Shown here: positions 43,892 to 51,649 of the stretch, piece after piece
How positions within the stretch are numbered: position 1 is the stretch's first letter
Layout: each line of letters begins with the position of its first letter
Origin: Propioniciclava sp. MC1595
Lineage (GTDB): Bacteria; Actinomycetota; Actinomycetes; Propionibacteriales; Propionibacteriaceae
Direction: 5' to 3'
DNA: 64,000 nt
NCBI RefSeq assembly: GCF_017569205.1
Contig: NZ_CP071870.1
Coordinates: forward strand, 558,001-622,000
Program-made: the position numbers and the translations under genes
Notes under the pieces: model-generated
Told to the model about the DNA's origin: nothing
Databases searched by the model: none
The model's input: only the letters and a program-made list of their open reading frames with translations

Positions 43892-45361
43892 ATGCCTGAC
43901 AACAACTACCGCCCCGAGGGCGATCCACTGGGCGGGTCGACCCAGGTTCCCGGCACCGATGACATGGCCGCCGTGACCCCCGCCGGCGTCACGGTCGTCG
44001 ACGGCGACGAGACCGACGACGAGCGCGACTTCGTACCCCCGAAGGGACGCCTCGGCGCGACGATCGCCCTGGGCGTGTCGCAGTCCATCGACAACTCCGA
44101 GGGTGGCGTCTCCAAGACGTTCTTCCCGCAGATCATGAACGCGTTCGGCCTCTCAGACGCCGAACTCGGTCTGCTGAACGCCCTCGGCAACGCCGCTCGC
44201 ATGATCTTCGGCCCCGTCTGGGCCATGCTGGCCGACCGCTTCGGCCGCAAGCTGATCCTCTTCATCGTCACCGGCCTGTGGGGCGTGTGGACCCTTGGCG
44301 CCGCCTTTGCCCAGTCCTGGACGATGCTGCTCGTCCTGTACGGCATCTCGCTGGTCGGCACCGTGGCGTCCGAGCCCATCCTCAACGGCCTGCTCGGCTC
44401 GCTGTACAAGCGCTCCGAGCGCGGCAAGGCGTTCGGCACCGTCCGTGCGACGGCGTCCGGCCTCGGCTTCGTCCTGACCCCGGCGCTCGGCCAGTTCGGT
44501 GGCGACCCCAACGGTTGGCGCTACGCCTTCATCACCATGGGCGTCCTGTCGATCGTCTCCGGCATCCTGATCCTGATCTTCGTGAACGAGCCCAAGAAGG
44601 TGGAGAAGGAGAACGCCGACGAGCTCAAGGCCGAGGCCGGCATGTTCTCGCTCGCCGACGCCGTCAAGCTGTTCAAGATCCCGACCATCGCCCTGATCGC
44701 CCCGATGCTGCTGCTGGTCACCTCACTGGTGCTCTTCGGCTTCATGGGTCAGGTGTGGGCCCGCGACATGGGCTTCGGCGTGAAGAACGGCTCCTACCTC
44801 TACACGGCCTTCTCGATCGGTGCGACGCTTTCCGCGCTCCTTGGTGGCTTCCTCGCCGACGCCTTCGTGAAGAAGTTCGGCCACAAGGGCCGCATCATGC
44901 TGTTCCAGATCTACGCCGTACTCTTCGGCTCGATCATCGCGATCACCATGTACTTCTACAAGGTCTGGACGCCGGGCATCCAGTCCGGTGACGGCCAGCA
45001 GGTGCTGCAGGACCCGAGCATCGTCTACTACGTGCTCGTCTTCCTCATGGGCCTGGTCTTCTCCATCGGCTTCTCCGGCTGTGTCCTCCCGATGGTGTCA
45101 TCCGTCTGCCCCAAGCAGCTGTCCGCCACCTCGTTCGCCGTGCTGTTCTCCCTGATCCAGGGCGGCATCAACGTGGTCTACAGCCTCGTGCTCGGCAATG
45201 TGTCCAAGGCGATCGGCAGCCTGCCGCTCACCATCCTGCTGCTGGTCTCTATCCCGTACTTCATCAACGCGATCTACTTCTTCGTGTTCTACAAGACGTA
45301 CGAGAAGGATGTGCACCTGCAGGCCGAGCGCACCGCGCTCATCGAGCAGGGCAAGTTCTGA
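43892..45361 (+). CDS. Major facilitator superfamily transporter, anion/sugar symporter-like
   Basis: A 489-residue MFS protein with a hydrophilic N-terminal tail of about 50 residues and about 12 membrane segments. Motif A is WAMLADRFGRKLILF between helices 2 and 3, and the second half has GGFLADAFVKKFGHKGRIML. An extended polar loop (about 40 residues, KKVEKENADELKAEAGMF) joins the halves. Its codon use is less extreme than its neighbours. The 282-base gap upstream is AT-richer and holds no gene I can support. A strong terminator follows. The substrate is not predictable. Confidence 0.82.
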   Translation: MPDNNYRPEGDPLGGSTQVPGTDDMAAVTPAGVTVVDGDETDDERDFVPPKGRLGATIALGVSQSIDNSEGGVSKTFFPQIMNAFGLSDAELGLLNALGNAARMIFGPVWAMLADRFGRKLILFIVTGLWGVWTLGAAFAQSWTMLLVLYGISLVGTVASEPILNGLLGSLYKRSERGKAFGTVRATASGLGFVLTPALGQFGGDPNGWRYAFITMGVLSIVSGILILIFVNEPKKVEKENADELKAEAGMFSLADAVKLFKIPTIALIAPMLLLVTSLVLFGFMGQVWARDMGFGVKNGSYLYTAFSIGATLSALLGGFLADAFVKKFGHKGRIMLFQIYAVLFGSIIAITMYFYKVWTPGIQSGDGQQVLQDPSIVYYVLVFLMGLVFSIGFSGCVLPMVSSVCPKQLSATSFAVLFSLIQGGINVVYSLVLGNVSKAIGSLPLTILLLVSIPYFINAIYFFVFYKTYEKDVHLQAERTALIEQGKF

Positions 45362-45373
45362 TCCACGAGACCC

Positions 45374-45408
45374 AGCAGGGGCGGACGCCGACGGCGTCCG
45401 CCCCTGCT
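45374..45408 (+). terminator. Strong intrinsic terminator after the MFS gene
   Basis: AGCAGGGGCGGACGC (45374-45388) and GCGTCCGCCCCTGCT (45394-45408) form a perfect 15-bp stem with a 5-base loop, 12 bases after the stop. A short T-containing stretch (GTCTGTCCT) follows. It also separates the convergent DUF4112 gene. Confidence 0.9.
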
Positions 45409-45421
45409 GTCTGTCCTGGCC

Positions 45422-45937
45422 TCAGGTGACGATCGCCCCGATGCCGGAGACGATGCCCCAGATCAGCAGCCCGACCAGCACCAGCGACACGAGCACGAAG
45501 CCCACGACGGTGGCGACGGCGAGCCCGAGGTAGCCCTTGGCCGAGACGTCGACGTGGCGTCCCTCGGCCACGCACTTCTCGAGCAGGCGGTAGTTCTTGC
45601 GGTTGGCCCGGTGCATGACGTCGGCGGCGTCGCCCACGACCGGGACGAAACCCAACCCGGTGTCGACGAGCAGGTTCCAGCCCATGCGCGCCAGGACGGG
45701 GATCGGCACGCGCTGGCGCACGGCGTCCACCATGATCGCGCTGGACAGGCCCGTGCCGACGATGTCGCCGATGCCGGGGATGAGCCCGACGAGGGCGTCG
45801 GCGCCGATGCCGATGTCGGTGCCCGGGATCTTCCCCAGGTCGTCGGAGAACCGCGCCAGGGTGCGGCTCATCGCGATCTCGGGGTAGACGCGCTGGGTCT
45901 CGGTGGCGCGGCTCGGGCGTGTGCTCATGGGTTCCAT
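45422..45937 (-). CDS. DUF4112 family membrane protein
   Basis: A 171-residue protein of the DUF4112 family: PGTDIGIGADALVGLIPGIG, then DIVGTGLSSAIMVDAVRQ, the conserved Asn-x-x-x-D-T-G-x-G-F-V-P-x-x-G-D-x-x-D segment (MGWNLLVDTGLGFVPVVGDA), and NRKNYRLLEK. A single strong hydrophobic helix is near the C-terminus (about 140-165). Start may be either of two in-frame ATGs, 45937 or 45928. The function is unknown. Confidence 0.85.
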   Translation of the reverse strand: MEPMSTRPSRATETQRVYPEIAMSRTLARFSDDLGKIPGTDIGIGADALVGLIPGIGDIVGTGLSSAIMVDAVRQRVPIPVLARMGWNLLVDTGLGFVPVVGDAADVMHRANRKNYRLLEKCVAEGRHVDVSAKGYLGLAVATVVGFVLVSLVLVGLLIWGIVSGIGAIVT

Positions 45938-46020
45938 TGTGAACGCCCAAGTCAGGGCGGGGTATCGGGGCTTCCCCCGATCGGCGCCGGCGGTCCCGTC
46001 GCCGGGGCACGGGTTCAGGC

Positions 46021-46061
46021 CCGGACGCCGTCGGCGCGCCTCCCGGACCCACGGCGTCCGG
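46021..46061. terminator. Hairpin downstream of the siderophore operon
   Basis: CCGGACGCCGT (46021-46031) and ACGGCGTCCGG (46051-46061) form a perfect 11-bp stem about 60 bases past the ATPase stop. Likely the end of the siderophore-uptake transcript. Confidence 0.6.
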
Positions 46062-46122
46062 TGCCCTTGGATGGGTGTGACCGGGGCTCGTATGAGGCGC
46101 CCCGGTCGCTGCTTTCGCAGGC

Positions 46123-46884
46123 TCAGCGCGTGTAGAAGACCGCCTGGCGGCGACCCGCCACGTCGTGGACGGAGATCGGCAGCCCGAACACGCGCGACAG
46201 CAGGTCGTCGTTCATCAGCTCGTGGGTCTTGCCCGCCGCCACGACCTTGCCGTCGGCCATGGCGACCATGTGGTCGGAGTACACCGCCGCGGCGTTGAGG
46301 TCGTGCAGCACCACCACGAACGTGCGGTCGAGCTCGTCGGCGGCGCGGCGCAGCAGCTTCATCATCGCGACCGCGTGGGCCATGTCGAGGTTGTTGAGGG
46401 GCTCGTCGAGCAGGATGTAGTCGGTGTCCTGGGCGAGCACCATCGCGACGAACGCGCGCTGCCGCTGGCCGCCGGACAGCTCGTCGAGGAACCGGTCGCC
46501 CAGCCCCTCGAGGTCGAGCCAGCCCATGGCCTGCTCGACGTGGGCGCGGTCGGCGTCGGTCAGCCGGCCACGGGAGTGCGGGTAGCGCCCGAAGCCGACC
46601 AGGTCGCGGACGGTGAGGCGGATGCCGGGGTGGTTGTCCTGCTTGAGGATCGCCAGCCGCTTGGCCAGCACGTCGGACGGCGTGGTCGCGACGTCGAGCC
46701 CGTCCACCGACACGGTGCCGGCCTTGGCGCCCATGAGGCGGGCCATGACCGCGAGCAGGGTGGACTTGCCGGCGCCGTTGGGGCCGACGAGCGCGGTGAC
46801 GCCGCCCTTGGGCACCAGGATGCTGACGTCATCGACGACGACGGTCTCGCCGTACGCGGCGCTGACGTGGGTGCTGATGATCAA
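46123..46884 (-). CDS. Iron-siderophore ABC transporter ATPase
   Basis: A 253-residue FecE-type ATPase: Walker A GPNGAGKST, signature LSGGQRQRAFVAM, Walker B YILLDEPLNNLD and the H-loop VLHDLN. It powers import by the two permeases encoded just upstream. The end, RRQAVFYTR, is typical of actinobacterial catecholate or mixed-siderophore ATPases. Its start overlaps the stop of the first permease gene by four bases. It is the last gene of a four-gene operon with an iron box in front. Confidence 0.9.
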   Translation of the reverse strand: MIISTHVSAAYGETVVVDDVSILVPKGGVTALVGPNGAGKSTLLAVMARLMGAKAGTVSVDGLDVATTPSDVLAKRLAILKQDNHPGIRLTVRDLVGFGRYPHSRGRLTDADRAHVEQAMGWLDLEGLGDRFLDELSGGQRQRAFVAMVLAQDTDYILLDEPLNNLDMAHAVAMMKLLRRAADELDRTFVVVLHDLNAAAVYSDHMVAMADGKVVAAGKTHELMNDDLLSRVFGLPISVHDVAGRRQAVFYTR

Positions 46885-47972
46885 CGGCGGCGACCTCCGG
46901 CCAGGAGCAGGATGATGAACGTGATGCCGCCGACGAACTCGACGATCATCGAGAGGCTACCGGCCAGGCCGAGCACGCGCTCGAAGGCCCACTGCCCACC
47001 GACGAGGGCGATGGTGCCGGCGAGGATCGTGCCGGGGATCGTCCAGGCGTGGCGCTGGGTGCCGAGCGCCCGGTAGGCGAGGTGGCTGGCGAGGAGGCCG
47101 AAGAACATCGTGGGCCCGACCAGGGCGGTCGAGGTGCCGACGAGGAGGGCGACGCCGACGAGCACGATCATCGTGACCCGGCGGTGGTTGATCCCCAGGC
47201 AGATGGCCAAGTCGCGGCCCAGCCCGACCACGTCGAGCTCGTGGCGGAACCACCACGCCGCCGCGGTGAGCGTCACGACGATCGCCGAGCTCAGGCCGAG
47301 CAGGGCGGGGTCGGCGCCGGTGAAGTCGGCGAAGAAGCGGTCGGAGAGGACTTGGAAGTCCTCGGGGCTCATCAGGCGCTGCAGGAAGGAACTGAGCCCT
47401 CGGAACAGTCCCCCGATGAGGACGCCGACCAGCAGCATCATCGTCAGGCTGCTGCTGTAGCGCCCCATGACGACCGAGAACAGGATCAGCGAGAACAGCA
47501 CCATCGCGCCGAGCTCGACGCCGAACATGATCGGCGCGGGCAGGCTGGAGGCCCCGAACGCGCCGAGGGTGAACACGGCGACGGTCTGCAGGGCCATGTA
47601 GAGGGAGTCCAGACCCATGATCGAGGGCGTGAGGATCCGGTTGGCCGTGACCGTGTGGAACAGCACCGTCGAGACCCCGATGGCGGCCGCGACGACGACG
47701 AGGGTGGCCAGGGTGATCGCGCGGCGTCCGAGGATGTAGTTCAGGTTGCCGCTGAGGTCGCCGAGCAGGTAGACCGCGATGCAGGCCAGGGCCAGCCCGC
47801 CGAGGATCGCCAGACGGGTGCCGGGCCTGCCGAGGGCTTGGGTTTTCCGCGCCGAGGGCTTGCCCTTCGGACGCCCAGGGCTCGGGTTGTCTCCCGCCCC
47901 GGCCGGAAACTCAAGCCCTGGACGCCGAAAACCCAAGCCCTCGGCGGGGGCCGCCGCGCCCCGCTCAGACAC
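46881..47972 (-). CDS. Iron-siderophore ABC transporter permease (second)
   Basis: A 363-residue FecCD-type permease with about nine membrane helices; hallmarks are NRILTPSIMGLDSLYMALQT, the GLGRDLAICLGINHRRV loop that contacts the ATPase, and LVGPTMFFGLLASHLA. The first 45 residues are made of translated palindromic repeat DNA (47830-47944; AEGLGFRRPGLEF, SARKTQALG), so the real fold begins near residue 50. The GTG start overlaps the first permease's stop by eight bases. The extension probably forms a harmless cytoplasmic tail; an internal start is not obvious. Confidence 0.85.
   Translation of the reverse strand: MSERGAAAPAEGLGFRRPGLEFPAGAGDNPSPGRPKGKPSARKTQALGRPGTRLAILGGLALACIAVYLLGDLSGNLNYILGRRAITLATLVVVAAAIGVSTVLFHTVTANRILTPSIMGLDSLYMALQTVAVFTLGAFGASSLPAPIMFGVELGAMVLFSLILFSVVMGRYSSSLTMMLLVGVLIGGLFRGLSSFLQRLMSPEDFQVLSDRFFADFTGADPALLGLSSAIVVTLTAAAWWFRHELDVVGLGRDLAICLGINHRRVTMIVLVGVALLVGTSTALVGPTMFFGLLASHLAYRALGTQRHAWTIPGTILAGTIALVGGQWAFERVLGLAGSLSMIVEFVGGITFIILLLAGGRRR
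47830..47944. repeat. Palindromic element inserted in the permease 5' coding region
   Basis: CCGAGGGCTTGGGTTTT (47830-47846) and AAAACCCAAGCCCTCGG (47928-47944) are perfect terminal inverted repeats. Inside are further imperfect copies (GCCGAGGGCTTGCCCTTCGG; CCAGGGCTCGGG; TCAAGCCCTGGACGCCG). The element, about 115 bp, is fully translated in the permease N-terminus. Confidence 0.8.
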
Positions 47973-48984
47973 GTCGCCCCTTGGCGAGCAGGGCGAGGAA
48001 CGCCACCGCGCCGACGACGCCGAGCACGGTGGCGATCGGCATCTCGAAGGGGTGGATCACCAGGCGGGCGATCAGGTCGCACACCAGCACGAGGGCCGCG
48101 CCGAGCAGCGCGACCCACGGCACCGAGCGGCGGGCGTTGTCGCCGATCACCGCGCGCACCACGTTCGGCACCACCAGGCCCAGGAACGGCAGGGCCCCGA
48201 CGGTGATGACGACGGTGGCCGACGTGACGGCCACGACGGTCATGCCGACGGCCATCGTGCGGCGGTAGTCCAGCCCGAGGTTGGTGGTGAAGGCCTCGCC
48301 CAGGCCGGCGACGGTGAACCGGTCGGCGGTCACGGCGGCCACGACGACCAGCAGGCCGGCCACCCAGAGCAGCTCGAACCGCCCGGCGACGACGGCGGAG
48401 AAGTCGCCGGTCGTCCAGGCGTTCAGGCTCTGGACCAGGTCGGCGCGGTAGGCCACGAACGTCGCGAACGCGCCGATGACCCCGCCGAGCATGAGCCCGA
48501 CGAGCGGCACGATCAGCACGTCCTTGAGCGGCACGACCTTGAGGATGCGCAGGAACAGCGCGGTGCCGGCCAGGGCGAACGCCGTGGCGAGCACCATCTT
48601 CACGATGATCGGGGCGCCCGGCCACAGCAGCGCGCACGCGAGCAGGCCCAGGGTGGCGAAGTCGAGCGTGCCGGCCGTCGACGGCTCGACGAACACGTTG
48701 CGGGTGAGCAACTGCATGATCAGGCCCGACACCGCCAGGCCCGCCCCGGCCAGGATCAGCGCCACCGTGCGCGGGACGCGGCTGACCGCGATCAGCTCGT
48801 AGTCGGCCCGGCCCGTCAGGACGTCGGCCACCGACACCTCGGCCACGCCGACGAACAGCGAGACGCCCGCCAGGAGCAGCACCGCCACGACGCCCCCCGC
48901 CAGCGCACCCCAGGTGCGGGCGGGAGCGGCGGTGGCGACGGCCCCGTGACGGGCGTCGGCGCGCTCGGGCGTGGCGACGGACAT
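47965..48984 (-). CDS. Iron-siderophore ABC transporter permease (first)
   Basis: A 339-residue FecCD-type permease: VSRVPRTVALILAGAGLAVS, GLIMQLLTRNVFVEPSTAGT, the ATPase-contact region GLGEAFTTNLGLDYRRT, and GLVVPNVVRAVIGDNARRSV. About nine or ten membrane helices. It starts in a TGATG overlap with the binding-protein gene. Together with the second permease it should form a heterodimeric channel for a ferric siderophore. Confidence 0.88.
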   Translation of the reverse strand: MSVATPERADARHGAVATAAPARTWGALAGGVVAVLLLAGVSLFVGVAEVSVADVLTGRADYELIAVSRVPRTVALILAGAGLAVSGLIMQLLTRNVFVEPSTAGTLDFATLGLLACALLWPGAPIIVKMVLATAFALAGTALFLRILKVVPLKDVLIVPLVGLMLGGVIGAFATFVAYRADLVQSLNAWTTGDFSAVVAGRFELLWVAGLLVVVAAVTADRFTVAGLGEAFTTNLGLDYRRTMAVGMTVVAVTSATVVITVGALPFLGLVVPNVVRAVIGDNARRSVPWVALLGAALVLVCDLIARLVIHPFEMPIATVLGVVGAVAFLALLAKGRRV

Positions 48985-49940
48985 CAGCTGACGGCGTCCT
49001 TGACCGCCTCGACCATGCGCTCGGTGGAGTCGAGGCCGAACCCGATCAGGTACCAGTCGGCCCCGTCGAGGTAGGTGACCTTGTCGTTGGTCCAGGCCGG
49101 CGTGCGGGCGACGAGCGGGTTGTCGAGCACCTGCTCGGCCGCCTGGCCCTGCTGGCCGATCGCGGCGTCGCGGTCGACGACGAAGAGCGTCTCGGGGTTG
49201 GTCTCGGCGATGAACTCGAAGCTGACCGCCTGGCCGTGCTGGGACGCCTCGAGGTCGGTCGCCGCGGCGGGCACCCCGAGCACGTCGTGGATGAGGCCGC
49301 CGAAGCGCGCGCCGGGGCCGAAGGCCGAGACCTTGCCACCGGAGGTGAGCAGGATCAGCGCGTTGGTGTCGGCGGGGACGGACTTCTTGGCGTCCTCGAT
49401 CTTCGCGTTCAGCTCGGCGAGCTCCTCGTCAACCTTCGGGCGGACGTCGAACAGGTCGCCCAGCGTCTGCGCGCCCGTGGTGAGCGACTCGATCGGCTTG
49501 GCGTTGTCGGAGCTCAGGTCGATCGTCGGGGCGACCTGGTTCAGCTCGGCGAACTTGGCGGCCGAGCGGCCGGAGATGATGATCGCGTCGGGGGCGAGCC
49601 GCGCGATGGCCTCGAGGTCGGGCTCCTGGGCGGTGCCGACGCGCTCGACGTCGGCGTACTCGTCCAGCGAGGAGGGCAGAGTCGCCTCGGCGGTGCCGAT
49701 GACGCGGTCCTCGAGGTCGAGGGCGTCGAGGGTGTCGAGGCTGGCGAAGTCGAGCACGACGACCTTGGCCGGGTTCTTCGTGACCTCGGCGGTGCCCTGC
49801 TTGTGGGTGATCGTCACGGTGCCGGAGCCCGCGGGCGCGGCGTTCGCCGGGGCCGGGGTGCCTGCGGGGGCGGAGCAGCCGACGAGGGCGACGGATGCTG
49901 CGACGGCGGGCACGGCCACACGGGCGAGGAGGCGGTTCAT
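48984..49940 (-). CDS. Siderophore-binding lipoprotein
   Basis: A 318-residue class III substrate-binding protein. The signal peptide ends in a lipobox (VALVGC, Cys22), so it is anchored outside the membrane. The mature part has VVVLDFASLDTLDALDLEDR (hallmark of FatB/FpuA-type proteins), EPDLEAIARLAPDAIIISGR, and ends with a strand-helix hairpin typical of the fold. Relatives bind catecholate or petrobactin-like siderophores. GGAG precedes the ATG. It is the first gene of the uptake operon, behind a DtxR/IdeR-type box. No siderophore biosynthesis genes are in the window. Confidence 0.88.
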   Translation of the reverse strand: MNRLLARVAVPAVAASVALVGCSAPAGTPAPANAAPAGSGTVTITHKQGTAEVTKNPAKVVVLDFASLDTLDALDLEDRVIGTAEATLPSSLDEYADVERVGTAQEPDLEAIARLAPDAIIISGRSAAKFAELNQVAPTIDLSSDNAKPIESLTTGAQTLGDLFDVRPKVDEELAELNAKIEDAKKSVPADTNALILLTSGGKVSAFGPGARFGGLIHDVLGVPAAATDLEASQHGQAVSFEFIAETNPETLFVVDRDAAIGQQGQAAEQVLDNPLVARTPAWTNDKVTYLDGADWYLIGFGLDSTERMVEAVKDAVS

Positions 49941-49966
49941 GGGGCTCCAGACGAGGTCGGGTGAGG

Positions 49967-49997
49967 TTAGGTTTGCCTAACTAAGGCTTACCTAACC
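49967..49997. promoter_or_regulatory. DtxR/IdeR-type iron box, possibly doubled
   Basis: TTAGGTTTGCCTAACTAA begins at 49967, and an overlapping second half-palindrome TTAGGTAAGCCTTAG reads on the minus strand up to 49997. The consensus is TTAGGTTAGSCTAACCTAA; each copy matches 14-15 of 19. It lies 27 bases before the lipoprotein start, so iron-replete repression is expected. Confidence 0.85.
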
Positions 49998-50083
49998 ACG
50001 GCACGGGGGCGCGCCACAAATTCGCGACCGAATATTGAGACCTGTCCGTTGCGTAAATCAGGGACCCGGCGGGCCCGGGCCGC

Positions 50084-51649
50084 TCAGCCCAGGTGCACGA
50101 CCCGGTCGCAGCGCGCGACCACGGCTGGGTCGTGGGTGATCACCAGCAGGGGCAACCCGGACGCCGACGCCCAGACGTCGTCGAGCAGCGCGTCGGCGGT
50201 CTCGGGGTCGAGGTGCTCGCTCGGTTCGTCGAGCACGAGCACCTGGTACTCGCCGACCACGAGCCGCGCGAGGGCCAGGCGGCGCTGCTCGCCGCCCGAC
50301 AGCGCGGTGCCGAGTTCACCGACCAGCCGGTCGGGGGAGAGGTCGAGCCGCACGCGGTCCAGCGCGGCGGCCACGTCGTCACCCGTCGCGTCGCGGTTGC
50401 CGATCTTCACGTTCTCGGTCACCGAGGTGCTGAAGACGTGGGCGTCCTGGGCGAGGTAGCCCACCCGGCCCTCGACCTCGACGGTCCCCGCGACCGCGGG
50501 GATCAGCCCGAGCGCGGTGGCCGCGAGCGTGGTCTTGCCCACGCCCGACGGCCCCACGAGTGCCACGGACTCGCCCGGGCCCACCTCGAGGTCGATGCCC
50601 GAGGCCAGGGGGGCGGCCCCCGGCCAGCCGATCGCCAGGTCGTGGACGGCCAGGTGCGGGGCGTCCGAGCGCTCGGCCGTGGCCCGGTCGCCCGAGCCGA
50701 CGGGCGGGGCGTCCAGCACCTCGCGGACGCGGGCGAGCGCGACCCGTGCCCGGGCGGCCGTCTGGGCGGCCTTGGTGAAGTCGTTGAACACCTCGTGCAG
50801 GGCCAGCGGCACGAGCGTCAGCACCGCCAGCATCGTGTGGTCGAGGGTGCCGGCGCGGACCGCCTGGGTGCCGAACCACAGGCCGGTGACGACCGCGAGG
50901 CCGGCGGCGAGGGTCTGCACGGCCGTGGCGAGTCCGCGCGTCCAGGCCGCGCGGGCGTCGATGTCGCGCAGGCGGGCGTCGGCGGTGGTCAGGCGGTCGA
51001 GCGCGGCGGTGTCGGCGCCGTAGGCGACCAGGTCGGGCGCGGTGCGGGCCAGCTCGTGGACGACGTTGGCCAGCTCGCCGCGGGCGGGCAGGGACGCCGC
51101 GTCGGCCTGCGCGGACAGGCGTGCGGCCAGCCACGGGGCCAGGGCGCCGGCCACGAGCGCGGACAGCAGCAGCGCGACCGCCGCCGGCCACGCGAACACG
51201 CCGATGACCACCGTCGTGGCCAGGATCACGAACAGCCCCGAGAGGAAGGGGAGCAGCACCCGGACGACGAGGTCGAGCACGGCGTCCACGTCGGCGACGA
51301 CGCGGGTGAGCAGGTCGCCGCGGCGGCGGCCCAGGAGGGTGGTGCGGGCGAGTGTGGCGTAGGTGTCGAGGCGCAGGGCCGACTGCAGGCGCAGGCCGAC
51401 GTCGTGGCCGACCAGCCGTTCGAGGTAGCGGAAGACGCCGCGCGAGATGCCGAAGGCGCGCACCATGACGGCCGCCGCGGTGAGGTACATCACCGGCGGG
51501 TGCTCGGCGGCCCGCGACAGCAGCCATCCCGAGACGCCCATGAGCGCGACCGACGAGAACGACGCCAGGAAGGCGAGCAGCACGGCGAGCGCGATGCGGG
51601 GGCCGCCCGACGGGGTGGCGCGCAGCAGGCGGGTGAGGAGGTCGATCAC
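50084..51649 (-). CDS. cydC: Cytochrome bd assembly ABC transporter subunit CydC
   Basis: A 521-residue half-transporter. Six membrane helices with SSVALMGVSGWLLSRAAEHP and FRYLERLVGHDVGLRLQSAL (hallmarks of CydC), then an ATPase domain: Walker A GPSGVGKTT, Q-loop AQDAHVF, signature LSGGEQRRLALAR, Walker B VLVLDEPSEHLD. With CydD it forms the heterodimer that moves thiols or heme needed to assemble cytochrome bd oxidase. Its GTG start overlaps the cydD stop (GTGA). It is the last gene of cydABDC. Confidence 0.88.
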   Translation of the reverse strand: MIDLLTRLLRATPSGGPRIALAVLLAFLASFSSVALMGVSGWLLSRAAEHPPVMYLTAAAVMVRAFGISRGVFRYLERLVGHDVGLRLQSALRLDTYATLARTTLLGRRRGDLLTRVVADVDAVLDLVVRVLLPFLSGLFVILATTVVIGVFAWPAAVALLLSALVAGALAPWLAARLSAQADAASLPARGELANVVHELARTAPDLVAYGADTAALDRLTTADARLRDIDARAAWTRGLATAVQTLAAGLAVVTGLWFGTQAVRAGTLDHTMLAVLTLVPLALHEVFNDFTKAAQTAARARVALARVREVLDAPPVGSGDRATAERSDAPHLAVHDLAIGWPGAAPLASGIDLEVGPGESVALVGPSGVGKTTLAATALGLIPAVAGTVEVEGRVGYLAQDAHVFSTSVTENVKIGNRDATGDDVAAALDRVRLDLSPDRLVGELGTALSGGEQRRLALARLVVGEYQVLVLDEPSEHLDPETADALLDDVWASASGLPLLVITHDPAVVARCDRVVHLG

